Source: Leishmania mexicana MHOM/GT/2001/U1103 | Lineage: Eukaryota; Euglenozoa; Kinetoplastea; Trypanosomatida; Trypanosomatidae | Assembly: GCF_000234665.1 (NCBI RefSeq) | Contig: NC_018333.1 | Location: forward strand, 185,001-249,000 | DNA: 64,000 bases | Direction of reading: 5' to 3' | In this document: positions 1 to 11,257 of the stretch, piece by piece | Layout: each line of letters starts with the position of its first letter | How positions within the stretch are numbered: position 1 is the first letter of the stretch | Translations under genes and position numbers: made by a program | The notes under the pieces: model-generated | Told to the model about the DNA's origin: nothing | The model's database searches: none | Seen by the model: only the letters and a program-made list of their open reading frames with translations

Positions 1-362
1 GCCAGCACGCGATCACCAGGCCGAACACCCGTCTGCAGCAGACCGTGCGCCAGGGCCTCGCTGTTCTTGCGTATGTCAGCAAAGGCCCAGCGGACTGCCT
101 GATGCTCAATGCGGAGAAAGTCCTTGTAGTACATCTTACGAGACTGGATGTTGACGTAGTAGCCGATCAGCTGATCCAGCACCGGTGTGCCACACGTGCC
201 CTTCACCTCCGAGTAGGCAGGCATGTAGGGGCCTGAAGAGGCCGCGGTGGCGGCCCCGGGTGCCGACTTGGGGATGGTACCCGAGGAGGTCACGCCGTGG
301 TTGAAGCGCGCGGCGGCGGCGGCGGCGCTTGCCGCTAGCGGACGAGCAATCCGGCGGAACAT
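1..362 (-). CDS. AMP-dependent acyl-CoA synthetase, N-terminal part (cut by window edge)
   Basis: Only the first ~120 residues are visible; the gene continues left of the window. Translation starts at the ATG complementary to 360-362. The first ~45 residues are rich in Arg, Ala and Ser and lack acids (MFRRIARPLAAS...), as expected of a mitochondrial import signal. The segment from about residue 55 on (DQLIGYYVN, YYKDFLRIEHQAVRW, NSEALAHGLLQTGVRPGDRV) is typical of the start of the ANL superfamily of AMP-forming CoA ligases, where the GvrpGDrV motif is diagnostic. Such enzymes activate fatty or aryl acids to acyl-CoA via an acyl-adenylate. Adenylate-forming and CoA-binding motifs lie outside the window, so substrate class cannot be judged; an ACSF2-like medium-chain ligase is a reasonable guess. 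It is the last visible gene of the leftward unit, 1.16 kb downstream of BBS2. Confidence 0.8.
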   Translation of the reverse strand, partial: MFRRIARPLAASAAAAAARFNHGVTSSGTIPKSAPGAATAASSGPYMPAYSEVKGTCGTPVLDQLIGYYVNIQSRKMYYKDFLRIEHQAVRWAFADIRKNSEALAHGLLQTGVRPGDRVL

Positions 363-1521
363 GGATGGAGTACTAGCCCCTGAAGGAGGTGAGATAGGTG
401 ACTAGGAGAAGGAAGACGCTAAGAGGGTGCGCTAGAGGTTTACAGACAGGGAGAGGGAGCCCATGATCCACCCCACTGACTACGCGCGTAAGTGCGGCTG
501 CAACAGCTCCTATCCGTAGCCGTCGCGCGCGCACAAACACGCAAATGCTCCAAGGCGAAAGACGTACTAGAAGGAATCCTTGACGTGAAACTAAGGCCGA
601 GCGCTCCCACACAGGGCAAGCCGTTTCTGGGAGATGAGGTTGGCCAATACTAAGTCGGTTGAGGGTGCGCTAGGTGAGCCGCGACAGACGAACGATGAGA
701 TGGGCGGAAGGGAGAACGACTTTGGCGTGTGCGGGTTTCTACACAGAGAAAAGCGAACCAATGCCGGGCGGACAAGGAAGGGGAGGGGACTGGATGGGTG
801 GGCAGCGCTTGACTGCTGTAGCACACCCGCGCCATGCGGGCAGAGGAGGGAGTGGCAAAAAGAGAGGAGCGGGCAGAAATGTCGAAGCAGCAGTAGAGCG
901 GAGGAGCCGCACAGGTGACAACAGGGAGCAGCAGCCAGATGGGCGGACGCGCGCACACGGTTGACCAAGCCAACATGATAAGTATAAACGATGCCTGCGC
1001 GTGCACTATCTATCGTCGTCAGACTCAGAAACCAAGAGAAAGATAAGCCGCATCCGCAGCACGCGAGGCGTAGGTGGGAGAACGGATAAAGGGAAAGAAA
1101 ACATCGCACAGCTGCTCACGGCAAGCTGCGGCGATGGCATCTGGTATCACGCATCCACAGAGCGCAGGGAAAAGAGTACACGTAAATGACTGGTTGACTG
1201 GTGTTGCACATCTGCGGCGGCGAAAGAGGGAGGAGGACGAGAGAAAGACACACGTCGATAGGAACGACAACACAACAGCGATGACATCGAGCTGAAATGG
1301 CACAATGGGTGCGGCATGCGCCTCACGGCACGCATGGACCCCCTCTCCTCGGGGGGGGAGCAGAAAAAAAGGCTCGGTTAGGGAGCACATCAGCCTTCGG
1401 AGAACACTGCAGATAGGACAAAGCCCCAGCAGCGCAAGGAGGGGAGAGGGGACCGACAACACACACGCACGCACGCAGGCCATCCGCTATGCCGCCTCGG
1501 CGTCACTCGCGCTCTCGTCCT
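363..1521. other. intergenic region between BBS2 and the acyl-CoA synthetase
   Basis: This 1.16-kb stretch holds the BBS2 3' UTR and the synthetase 5' UTR. The sense (minus) strand is pyrimidine-rich, notably across 700-900 and 1200-1460, giving ample material for trans-splicing. No convincing gene is seen; the open frames are low-complexity and overlap each other on both strands. Confidence 0.6.
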
Positions 1522-4014
1522 CTACTCGGACCCGGTCCGGATGATCTCGACCAGACTGTTCACCTGATTCTCCTTCAGGGCGTTGCGGCAGCTAGCAATC
1601 AACTGTGCGCGTGCCGGGCCAATGCGCACCATTCCCGCCTGCTGGATGCACGTGTTCACCTCCTTCAAGGCCAGCTTGAGCTCTTCGTAGTTGTTGATCC
1701 GCTTCGCATTCTCACAGAGCAGTTCCTGATCAACGTCGTACAGTGCCGCGTACGATTTCTTCATGGAGGCCATGTCACCCAGCAGCCGTGCGTCCTCGGC
1801 ACGCCCGAGCAGCGTCTTCACGACGGTAGCTGCATCCGCCATGTCGGTCGTGAGTTTCATCCGCACCTCGTTGAACTCGTCCACCTTCGCGAAGATCGCG
1901 CGCAGCCGCGACAGCTCGAGAGGCATCTCGCACCGAACCGAGACCGGGTCCGCCTTCCCCTCAGCCCACCCACCCTTCAAGTCCTCCACGAAGGCATCGA
2001 TAACCGCCCCACATGGCGCCAAGTGGTCAGACCACAGCGTAATGGTGTTGAAGGCCGCACCTGACGCAGCAGCGTTGCACACCTCGATACCAAAGCTGCT
2101 GCCGTCGCGGACATGAATGAGCTCCAAGTGAAGCACCGGGTCAGTCGGCGCGTTAGCGTCAAGCAGCGCGACATCCTCCGGTACGCAGAAGGAATCCCGC
2201 AGCCACCTCTCAATCACGTCGAGACGGAGCAACTCACGCCACTGCAGTAACACGCAGCCGTTGGGCCGTTGGTAGGTGACTGTCTCACCGTGCCGCTGAC
2301 GCTGCTGCTCTGGAAGAATCGTGTAGAGTAGCTGGTACATCACGAAGCGGGGAACCCTGATGGTAACCTCGTGTATCTGGTAGTTATCGCCAAACGGTGG
2401 GCCTACAGCCACCGAGGCGCTGACGTTCAACGGAAGGTCGTCGGGGTGGGCAAAGCTGCACACGAGTGTGGAGCTGGGTTCCGCATGCGCAAAGGCTATG
2501 GTGTCCTGCTCTGCCGCGGTGGCCCATATCTCACACTGCAGGAGACAGCTATGCACGACAACGTCACCACGCTTCGCCGCTGGTCCCGTCACCTCGACAC
2601 GCACTTCAACCTCCTTTGTCGCAAGGTTGGCGGAGCAGCAACAACGCACCTCCACCCCCAACTCTGGCATCGTCGTGTCCTGCGCCCCAGCAACCCGGCG
2701 AGCCAGCTGCTCTTCAAGACTGGCGAGCTGGGCGGCCAGCTGCTGCTTCTCCTGCACAAGCGCCTCCAACACCTGTAGCTGACGCACCTCAGCCGCCTCG
2801 TCTTTTCGCATCTCGAGCAGCGTCAATCCACGCACGGTGCCATCCACAGTGCAGATGACCGGCAGAGGCACGCCGTCCTGCCGATAGTCTTCCGAAAGAA
2901 CCGCCGCCACGGCGCTGGAGTAGGTTTCGCGGAAGAGCACGATACCGCCTTTCTCCAACCCGCCGCCACGATCCGTGCGCACCTCCACCCGCCCGTTGCT
3001 CCACCCAATCACCAACTCGGCCACGCCGTCGCCGTCCACGTCACAGAAGGCGGCGGACACAGGCACAGACTTGCCCCTCACTCGCCACACGCGCTCGCCG
3101 CGCTCGTACATGCCGACGGTGCCATTCTCGAGCAAGTAGGCATACCGGCCAGCGCTGTCAGCGGCGGCAGCCTCCGTGTCTGGGATCCGTGACGGCTCCC
3201 ACAGAGGTACGAGCTTCTGCACTCGATCCACCTCGTGCACCGTCGCGATCGCCTCCTCGCCATCGTACACGCGCACCTCAAAATCATCAGAGGCCACGAG
3301 CAGCGACAGGGGAGCAGATCCCGAATCCGGTACCGAGGTCCACGGCATGAGGGCCATGGCCGTCACCTGGTCCCCTGTCACTGTCCAGTACCGCTCGGCG
3401 CCGAAACGGTCGAAGCCGAATATGCTGCAGTTACCGCCAACAACGGCCAGCGGCGGCGCTTCTCCAGAGGTGCTACACGGCTTCATCACAGTGCCGCACA
3501 CCACCGCCTGCACCCCATCCTCCACGTCCTTATAGAAGACCTGCTTGTTCTGCTCCGCATCGTACGCCAGTAGGCTCGTTGCGGCACCGAAAAGAAGCAC
3601 ATCATACGTGGCAGCGATATCGGTGCTCCAGGCGTCGTAGAGCTGGCCTGCTGCCAGTGCCGTCGGGGCCTTCCCGAAGTTCAGTGTCTGGATGACAGAC
3701 TCATCTTCCAGCCTGAACGTGGCACCGACGCTCGCTTGTGCCTCTCCTCGTTTAGCGGAGCGCTTGGCTTTCGCGGTGTTGGTGTTGTTGTTGTGCAGAA
3801 GAACCCGCTGACCGCTGCTGCCGAAGGCGAGTGACACGGCCGAGGGTGGTGGACGTACGGCTAGTGTCTGTGCGCTTGCACTAGCCTCACGGGCAGCGGC
3901 ACTGCGCAGAAATCGGCCTGCCGCGACGCGGTCCGGTAGAATCGAAGCACCGATGTTGAGCTCAAAGGCGGTGTCGAGCCGAATGTGGTTGCTCGTGTCT
4001 TTGACGGTCGACAT
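1522..4014 (-). CDS. BBS2: Bardet-Biedl syndrome 2 protein (BBSome subunit)
   Basis: An 830-residue protein with an ATG start at 4012-4014. BBS2 is a core subunit of the BBSome, the coat-like complex that moves membrane proteins in and out of the cilium or flagellum. The N-terminal ~370 residues form the beta-propeller: GGNCSIFGFD, ERYWTVTGDQV, VASDDFEVRVYD, LENGTVGMYE and ELVIGWSNGRVEVR all match the family. A short coiled coil follows (about residues 408-440, VLEALVQEKQQLAAQLASLE). The C-terminal helical region from ~703 is especially well conserved (VDEFNEVRMKLTTDMADA, GRAEDARLLGDMASMK, NSLVEIIRTG). It is about 110 residues longer than the human protein, through small insertions such as a Ser/Ala/Lys-rich one near 80-95. 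Upstream lies a 2.6-kb noncoding gap before the nearest SIDER2-like element. Confidence 0.95.
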   Translation of the reverse strand: MSTVKDTSNHIRLDTAFELNIGASILPDRVAAGRFLRSAAAREASASAQTLAVRPPPSAVSLAFGSSGQRVLLHNNNTNTAKAKRSAKRGEAQASVGATFRLEDESVIQTLNFGKAPTALAAGQLYDAWSTDIAATYDVLLFGAATSLLAYDAEQNKQVFYKDVEDGVQAVVCGTVMKPCSTSGEAPPLAVVGGNCSIFGFDRFGAERYWTVTGDQVTAMALMPWTSVPDSGSAPLSLLVASDDFEVRVYDGEEAIATVHEVDRVQKLVPLWEPSRIPDTEAAAADSAGRYAYLLENGTVGMYERGERVWRVRGKSVPVSAAFCDVDGDGVAELVIGWSNGRVEVRTDRGGGLEKGGIVLFRETYSSAVAAVLSEDYRQDGVPLPVICTVDGTVRGLTLLEMRKDEAAEVRQLQVLEALVQEKQQLAAQLASLEEQLARRVAGAQDTTMPELGVEVRCCCSANLATKEVEVRVEVTGPAAKRGDVVVHSCLLQCEIWATAAEQDTIAFAHAEPSSTLVCSFAHPDDLPLNVSASVAVGPPFGDNYQIHEVTIRVPRFVMYQLLYTILPEQQRQRHGETVTYQRPNGCVLLQWRELLRLDVIERWLRDSFCVPEDVALLDANAPTDPVLHLELIHVRDGSSFGIEVCNAAASGAAFNTITLWSDHLAPCGAVIDAFVEDLKGGWAEGKADPVSVRCEMPLELSRLRAIFAKVDEFNEVRMKLTTDMADAATVVKTLLGRAEDARLLGDMASMKKSYAALYDVDQELLCENAKRINNYEELKLALKEVNTCIQQAGMVRIGPARAQLIASCRNALKENQVNSLVEIIRTGSE

Positions 4015-6652
4015 CTCTTGAGGAAGAGAAATCCGGAGGGGGGAAAGGCCGTGAACTTGGCACCTGCAGCACTAAAAGCAAAGCAAAAGGCCAACAGGCG
4101 ATCGGGAGAGGCGCTCCCTCTGTGTGGAGGGGGGAAAGAGAGACCGGTGTTTGATCGCTCACCTCACCGCTTGCCTCTCGTGCTTTCGCAGACTCCTCAA
4201 GGCGAACGCAAAGTGTAGGGGGGGGGGGGCGAGATAAACAGGAAGACTGTGAGGCACCGGAAGACGACTCTCAGTGATGCTTTCACACGCCTTCTATCGG
4301 GTTAGGGGAGCACACAAGCAAGTTCGCCTGTCAGCGCTCTCTCTCTTACTCACTCCTGTACAGGTAGCGGGTGAGACCTGTATCAGAGAGAGAAAAAGAG
4401 CACACCGGCAGTGCGTGGTGCTGTTATCGTGTCGGAAAGGAATGCAGTGCTCCGCTCTCCTTGCCCTTAAGTCTGTGTGCGTGTGTGTGCGGTGCCCTCT
4501 CTTGTGGCTCTGTGCCGTCCCCCCGTCCGCCCCAGTAAGACGAAGCCTCAGATCACCCGGAAGGCGCAATAACTTGTCTTTCTTTCTTCCGTCCTCTACG
4601 TCGATGATTTCCACCACCGTTTGCCGCACGCATAGCGCATGAGACGCGCAGAGATCGTGTAGCAGTGCGGCCGCCAACCGAAAGTCGGAAACTAAGTTGC
4701 GAGATATAAGAGAGCAGACATGGAACAACGACAGAGTTCTACGTCCGTGAGGAGAGCACGAATGTGGATGCGGCCAAAGAGGGAAGGTAAAAAAAGAGAG
4801 CGGTAAGAGAGAAAGAGAAAAGCACTTCGTGTCCTTCAGCCGGGTGTGCATGACGCTCCTCCCCCCCCCCCCCTCTCGCTACGGCTGCAGCAAGGATCAT
4901 CGGATGTTGCCGTAATGAGCAAAGTACGCCCAGGGGGCCCATCGCCGTGCACAACACGCGTGACACACTGTGTGCGCTCCATGATGTGCGGCGGGGCGAT
5001 ACGGGTGTGCACCAGAGGAAAAGGAAGAAATTTCGTCAGCGAGAGCGCAGGCCTATCAGCTACATCAAGGAGCACGTAGAAGTACGGCAAGGCTGCACTA
5101 CCGACGTTCTTTCCCCGACGCCGAGGCAGACTCCATCCTGGAGTCGACTGCGCGCCACAAGCCATACCACATTCACGTTCGCCATTCCTTCAGCGTTGAC
5201 GGCGCGATAGGCTGCTTCGATGATTGTCGTTCTATTCTCTGTTTCATTTTACATGCTTGGGAGTGGCTTGCAGGTAAGGAGTGCGGAATACGAATACATG
5301 TTCAGACGGCGAGCTGGTGGTGAAGCAACGATGCAGAGAAATAAATAAAAAAAAGAAAGGAACACGCAGAGCAAGACGCGACGAAGACATAAACCGAAGA
5401 GGGGAGCAACAACCCAAAAGACGACACGCACGCACACGGCTGAGGGGAGGAGAGCACAGGATAGAGGCACACACCCGCTTAAAGAGAACCACACACGCAC
5501 ACACACAGATAGAAAGAAAGACGCGGGCACGCGCGCCAAGAAAACAAAAATGTGCATCGATGACATTCGGAGACCTGAGCAGCAGACGTCCGTCGACATC
5601 AGTGTGCTGCGGTCGATGCGGTGAGGGATTGGTGCCATAGTTTGTCCGTTGTTTGTGAGTACGTGTCTGCGCGTACGCTTTTCCTTTTGTAGAAGGGAGA
5701 GGGGGGAAATCGCCTTCTCTCGTGCGCCCTTGGGAACCTCCTCCCAGCTCTGCCGCCTCCCTCACTACACTTGGCCATGAATGAGTGACATCCTTTTTTA
5801 CCTGGGTCGTTTCCCGTTTGTGTTTTGGTGTCGCTCTGTGCTTCATTGGCTGCTCCACACGTAGACGTCACCAGCGCCCCCACCACCCCCGACACCGCCC
5901 ACACCAGAACACATGCGTAACGACGATATGCGGGGGGGGGGGGGCAAGAAAGGGCCAGGCGAGTGCGCGCCACCGCGTGGAAGCGCTCTAGCAGTTGCTG
6001 CTGCTTCTCTTTTGGGTGCGTTCGTCTGCGCAAAGAGAGCAACATGGGATCGTTAGCGAGAGAGCACGGGCAGGGGTAGGTAAAGGGAAGAGCAGGGGGG
6101 GGGCAAACGGGGCGGGGATGAGCGCAGGAACAGTACGAGGGAAGGCTGTCAGAGGAAAACCGGCAGCAACAAGAAAAATAATAATAGAATTCATGATAAT
6201 AATAACAACACGAACACATTACACCGAGAGCTTCGACAACGACAGAGAGGGTGTGAGTGGCACGGTAAAGAAACGAGGAGGAGGAGCACGAAGATATGGC
6301 AAGAGAGGGAGAGAGAGTCGCGCCACGTGTAAAAGGGAAAGTCGGTCAGAGAAAGTCGTATCCCCGATGATCGCATTGCGAACGAAGTTGATGCAAAACG
6401 AAAACGGAAGACTATAAAAGCGCAGAAAAAAAATAGAAGCTGCGGGACTCAACGTCGCCAAGCGACACTGGAGAAAAACACCCACCAGTAAGATACGGCC
6501 GGAATTCGACGGCGCGAATGGACGGGCAGGGGGACCTGTTGAGAGTGAGGAGAGGGAGAAGAGGAGGCGGTAGCTGCAGAAAAAGAGAGGAGGCAGAACC
6601 AGAGAGATCACAAGAAGCTGCGAGAGCACGCATCTATTCGCTAACTGTCTTG
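4015..6652. other. long noncoding region upstream of BBS2
   Basis: No gene is supported. The plus strand is strongly A/G-rich and the sense minus strand C/T-rich, with long homopolymers (G run near 4219-4228, C run near 4860-4872, G run near 5933-5943). Open frames here are low-complexity Ser/Leu/Phe/Cys or Arg/Glu/Lys products of this bias. The region probably holds the BBS2 trans-splice site and long UTR sequence. Confidence 0.6.
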
Positions 6653-7257
6653 CCTTCTCTTTTCCCTTTCCTGCCATTCACTCGCTCGTCATCCGGCTGA
6701 CGAGGGGAAGGGGGTGACGCCCCAGTGCGTGGTATCCCAGGGTCCGGTGCTCTCACTCTGTGCGGAAGCCAGGCAGCCCCTCCCTCGTCTCTCCCCCTCC
6801 CCTGCCCCATGCCGAGCCACCCCTGATGGTGGCACGGTGACCCACCTGCCGCGTGGGGAGGTCAGAGCGATGTGCCGTCACGGATGCCGGCGTGCAGGCC
6901 CTGGATGGCGCTGCGGCAGAGCGACCTGCAGCAGTGCACAGGCTTGCGCCGCCCATGTGGTAGACGCAGCGTCAGCGTGACTGGAGCGCGTATCCCACCC
7001 CCGGCCGTCGCACAGCCTACTGGCGTGGGGAGCGGCTGTGAGGCGACCTGCGGGGCGGGGGTGGGTGGGCGGAGTTCGAGGCAGGGGGTGGTGCCCTCAG
7101 GTGACTGAGCCGGGCGCATTTGATGTATCGGGCGTGTCTCTCGCTCTGCTTCGCCCGACGCGGATGGGGGCCTGTGACGGGGGCGTTTTTTTCGGGGGAG
7201 GTCAGAGTGGCGCTTGGCTCCTATTCTAAGGCAGAGCAGTGGACACACGTTGAGCCG
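6653..7257 (+). mobile_element. SIDER2-like degenerate retroposon, copy A (antisense to the local genes)
   Basis: About 605 bp are nearly identical to the reverse complement of 17981-18584. The match starts at CCTTCT and ends at GTTGAGCCGA. Immediately after the end comes an A-rich stretch (AAAACAAAAC), as expected of the 3' end of a retroposon on the plus strand. Length, GC-richness, lack of coding capacity and intergenic position fit the SIDER2 family of Leishmania, short elements derived from extinct ingi/DIRE-type retroposons. The motif GGGGAGGTCAGAG occurs near both ends of the element (about 6857 and 7193). It also contains a G-rich run (about 7054-7080). It lies 4 kb downstream of the STE11 kinase stop, in the opposite orientation to transcription. 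The family name is inference; the repeat is seen directly. Confidence 0.7.
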
Positions 7258-8097
7258 AAAAACAAAACGGGTCGTTTATGTTTCTCATCCTGACGTGCTC
7301 TCCGCTGCCAGCGTACCGACACAGCACACAAATGGCGTGTGAAAGGCCAAAGGAAAGAGAGGGAAGGAGGAGGAGGGGCGAAGTAAATAAATAAATATGA
7401 AGACTCGCTGCACCAGAGAGGGAGAACACAAAACAACAAAAAAAAACAGTAGACGGCGACAGGGAGGGGGAGGGGGAGAAAAGAGAGATGCGCTTCCAGT
7501 AGATTGCTGCGTGTATAGTCAATGCATAAACAAAAAACGAGGAGGAGGGGGAGAGAGTGAGGGAGGAGAGAGCTCCAGAAGAGGGTCAAGCCCTACGAAC
7601 AACAAACAAAACAGAAAACGCCTTTATACTTAGACGGGAGGCGCGGAGGACCTAATATACCCACGTGTGTTCGTCGCACTGTGCACAAAGGAGGAGAGAG
7701 TACGCATCTTATAATAGAAACAAAGGGGGGAAGGGAGGCACAAGACAACACAGCGACAGAACAGGGGGAAGTTGCGGTGGAAAAAAAAAGCAGACAAACC
7801 TCGAACAGATGCGCAGCATCACACAAACACACACACAGAGAGAAAAACGCCTGTTCGGTGAAAAAAAAGCGCGTAAGCGGGGCGATGCTGGAGGTGGAGA
7901 AAACAAGTGAGGTGGAGCACATCTACACACAGAATCTACAGAGAAAGAGAGAGGGGGGACGAAAAAAAAGAGAAGCCCCTCCCCCTTGAATTCAGCTTCA
8001 CACGGGGTCAGTTTAGGAGAGAGGGGAAAGAGGCCCAGTCGAGCACGTGGAATCTCTCCCCTTGATCTCTTTTTCGGGCCTCTCCATCTTCCTCTTC

Positions 8098-8160
8098 TTT
8101 TCCCCACCCGCCCACCCACCACCCCCTCACCGCCCACCCTCACACCGTCATCCGCCCGTA
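8098..8160 (-). other. potential G-quadruplex on the transcribed (sense) strand
   Basis: The plus strand here is a series of CCC and CCCC blocks separated by one to four bases (CCCACCCGCCCACCCACC and more). The minus strand, which is the sense strand of the unit, therefore carries more than six G-tracts within about 55 bases, enough for an intramolecular quadruplex in DNA or RNA. Confidence 0.5.
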
Positions 8161-9185
8161 AAGGGTTCTCTACACGATAGAGCCGTAAGGGGAACAGAAA
8201 CTCTCACCAGTGCGGTACAACCTGGTGCGCCGTAGCGGAATAAGGGGAGAAGGGGGAGGCTGTGGTGTACCAAAAGACCCAGATATAAAAGAAAAAAGGT
8301 AGCGTGGCTGGAGATGGAAGGACGTGATAAACCCTGGTAGGAACTAAAACAGCGTACCCACAGACAGGCGGCGCACCCACACGCACTGGCACGCAGTACA
8401 CATGTCGAGAGACGGCAAGACAAGAAAACACGAAGCGCAGAAGAGAGAGAAAGCACCCCACACACAGAGGGAGGAGGTGGAGAGAACAGAGAGAGCCGCG
8501 CTACAGTCGAGAGTTAGGAGGAGAGCGATACAAGGCCGAGCCAGACAAAATGAGAGCGAAGTGGAGGGCAGAGACAATCACCACGACAGCAGTGAAGCCA
8601 ACAAAAGGAAACCAACAACAAAGCTCCGCTCCACCGTCCACTCTTTTCTACTCCGCAGGCTTCGACACAGCAGAGGCGGGGAAAAGGAAAGGGCGAAAGA
8701 CACAGAAGAGGAGGTCAGCGCACGGAAGAGAGGTTGAGGGAGGGGGAAGGTTCACAGCGAAGCGCGTGCTGGGGAGAGAGAACAAGTGCTAGTGAACTGC
8801 CTGTATGCTAGAACTTATCTCGAACGTTAAGCGTGCGTATATGCGTGTTCCACACACATCAGTGCCAGTGGCGGTGAAAGAAATGCGGCAGCACACATCT
8901 TGGCCTCGACAATGATCAACTAGGGAGCCGGAATTGAAGGAAGAGGAGGGCAGACGGAGAGGAGAGCAATCGGTAAAATGAGAGAAAGAATCGAAGACAC
9001 GGTTATGTGAGGCGGGGGGGGGAGGGCACACATGCAAACACACAAACACACACAAAGGACAACAAGCACGAAGAAAAGAGGAACAGGAGAAGGCACGGAT
9101 TGACGTGTCGTGAGCCGTATTGTTGTTGTGTTTTCCCCTTTCCTCCCACTTCACGAAAAGGGAGGACGCGCGCGCGCGTTTTTTT

Positions 9186-9219
9186 GTGCTTGTGTGTGTG
9201 TGTGTGTGTGTGTGTGTGG
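9186..9219. repeat. (TG)n microsatellite
   Basis: About sixteen uninterrupted TG units, in noncoding DNA between BBS2 and the STE11 kinase. Confidence 0.9.
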
Positions 9220-11226
9220 TGTGTTTGCGGTGGAGAAATGTATTCAAGTCCGACAAGAAAAAAGGGGTGTGAGCGACAGAAGCCACCGAAGCACACACAG
9301 AAATAATAAGAAGTGACCCGTACTCAAGAACGGCGAACCACGATGCATAATGTACGTTCGATGTGACAGCCCCAATCGAGAGAAACCACGGCACAAGTAC
9401 TATGAAACGTTGTGTGAAAAGGGTCGATCGCACGACCATGACTGTTGATCGCTGCTCCATCTTTTTCGATTCCTCTCATCATTCTTTCTTTTTGGAGGAG
9501 GGGGCTTGTTGTTGTCGGCTGGTTGGTTGGTGTTTCGATTCGCGTTTTTCCCGTTGTGTGTCTTTCCTTTTGACTTCTCTCAAGAGGCGCCGCGTATAAA
9601 AAGGCGTGAAATGCCTTTGAAGAGAAATATCCCACGCCGCCCACTGTTTTGGGTTCATTGTGCTGGGAGAAGAGAGGGAAAGGTGAGAGAAAGGCAGAGG
9701 GGGCAGCTGGTCCTCTCTCTCACAGCTTCGTCCTCTCTTGGCGTGGGACACGCAAGTTCCACTGGTGTGCTGTGTGGAGTTGGGGGCAAGCTGAAGAAGG
9801 GCGAGACGTGATCGAATAGAATGGGCGAAAAAAAAAAGAAACAAACAAACGGCAGCAGGTTGTAGCACCGCCTGAACAATACACGCACAACGAAAAAGAA
9901 GAATTTCAGCGCCGTGCACAGGGAAACCCCCAGTGACGCTTGATCTCTCCCTCTTGTCCACCTTGATGGTCCTCCCTGCCTTCTCATCCTCCCACCCGCT
10001 CTCGGGCGCCCTAACTTCTTCGTTTGGAGTGCACATGTGTGCGTCTACGCGGGAGAGAGCAAGAGGAGGGAGGGTCACCGCATACCGGTCAGCGTGGAAG
10101 GAGGAGAAAAGAGTCCCACCAAGAAATGCGAAAGATACCTCAAGAGCGGGAGAAGGGGGGCAGACAGAAGAGGCGAAAGGCGTGAAAGCAAAAATGCGAC
10201 TGCGCAGTTATTCTTTGCCCTTTTCCCTTCCCCTATTGTGTTATACGTACACCAACACAGGTGGAGGGGGAGAGAAGGGGAGAGTGGGAGGGGGGGAAGG
10301 GTGCCGACGCCCGCCGCGCCTCTGACAAAAGAAGCACACTATCAAAGTGCTAAGGCCCGCAGCTGTCGCCAATGATCTCCCGATAATGAAATCCAGAAAA
10401 GGGAAAGACAACTACGTCCTATTAGGGAGGAGGGGCGATGCTGAGCTTTGCGCAACCAAGTCGAGAAGGGAAGAGACACAACACAGCAAAAGAAGCGAAT
10501 CTACAAGCAGCAGAGGCGGGAGGGAGGGAGGCGAGAGAGGGAGGGTGCAGAAAAAGGAAGATGATGAAGGGGAGAGCACACACGTACAGGCGTGACGTGC
10601 ACACGCAGATAAAATGGCAGCGGTGGATATACACACATGTGCATGTATATATGGAAGATGCAAGGAAAGCAAGAGGGAAACATGTACACAAACACACTTG
10701 AAGACACACACACACAAGAAAGACATGCAAAGCACAACAAAAAAGAGGCGACCATACATCGCAGCACGCAACTGTGGCAGAGAGTCACCGAGCACACTCC
10801 TTCACACCCACACGCGCACATACATAAATCCACTTCCATGGGTCATGAAAGGGCAGCGTGAGCAGCAATGTAGCATCGGCAGCTTCAGGCTGAAGTACAC
10901 CAACCACAGGAAAGAACGAAAGAAGAACGCTCCGTTCCCTCTACCTTTAGGATACGCGCAGCTTTTCGCAATGCCATACATCGCCACCACCGGTGTTCCA
11001 CCAAAGGACGATCCGCACCTCAGCCCTTTAAAGGGAAAAAGCAAAACGCACACGTGCACATAACGGTAGGGAGCCACTCCAGTGAACGCCTCAAATGAAC
11101 AATGGCGAGATGATGAAAAGAGTGAGGAAAACTGCACATCGGAGAGTGGTGAACATGGATAGCACCACGCAGCCGAGTGAACAGCACGCGACAACTAGGG
11201 TACGCAGCCTCTCACAGCGACACCTA

Positions 11227-11248
11227 TACGTGCGCATATGCGCACGTA
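11227..11248. repeat. 22-bp perfect palindrome just after the kinase stop codon
   Basis: The sequence reads the same on both strands; its core is ACGTGCGCATATGCGCACGT, with one further matching pair outside. It ends ten bases from the TAG stop of the STE11 kinase (11258-11260), so it would form the first hairpin of the 3' UTR, with an 8-9 bp GC-rich stem around an AT centre. In DNA it could be a binding site for a dimeric factor or a small cruciform. Confidence 0.85.
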
Positions 11249-11257
11249 CGACGCTGG

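Larger units (their letters stand above)
7258..11226. other. long noncoding region downstream of the STE11 kinase
   Basis: Four kilobases without a supportable gene. The sense (minus) strand is pyrimidine-rich throughout. It holds a C-run cluster at 8098-8160 (G-tracts on the minus strand), a (TG)n tract at 9186-9219, CA-rich patches near 9037-9060 and 10640-10730, and many short A or G homopolymers. Open frames on both strands are shadows of this bias. It may serve as a very long 3' UTR of the kinase plus a 5' UTR of BBS2. Confidence 0.55.

Noticed and set aside
1489..2064. Plus-strand frames antisense to BBS2 and other long genes
   Set aside because: Shadows of well-supported minus-strand coding sequence in GC-rich DNA.
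5244..6219. Two overlapping minus-strand frames of ~205 residues
   Set aside because: They overlap in different frames on the same strand and are low-complexity; neither shows a domain or sensible start context.
8789..9460. 223-residue minus-strand frame in the kinase-BBS2 gap
   Set aside because: Contains a run of His-Thr from the microsatellite and is otherwise Ser/Cys/Phe-rich from pyrimidine bias; no family resemblance.
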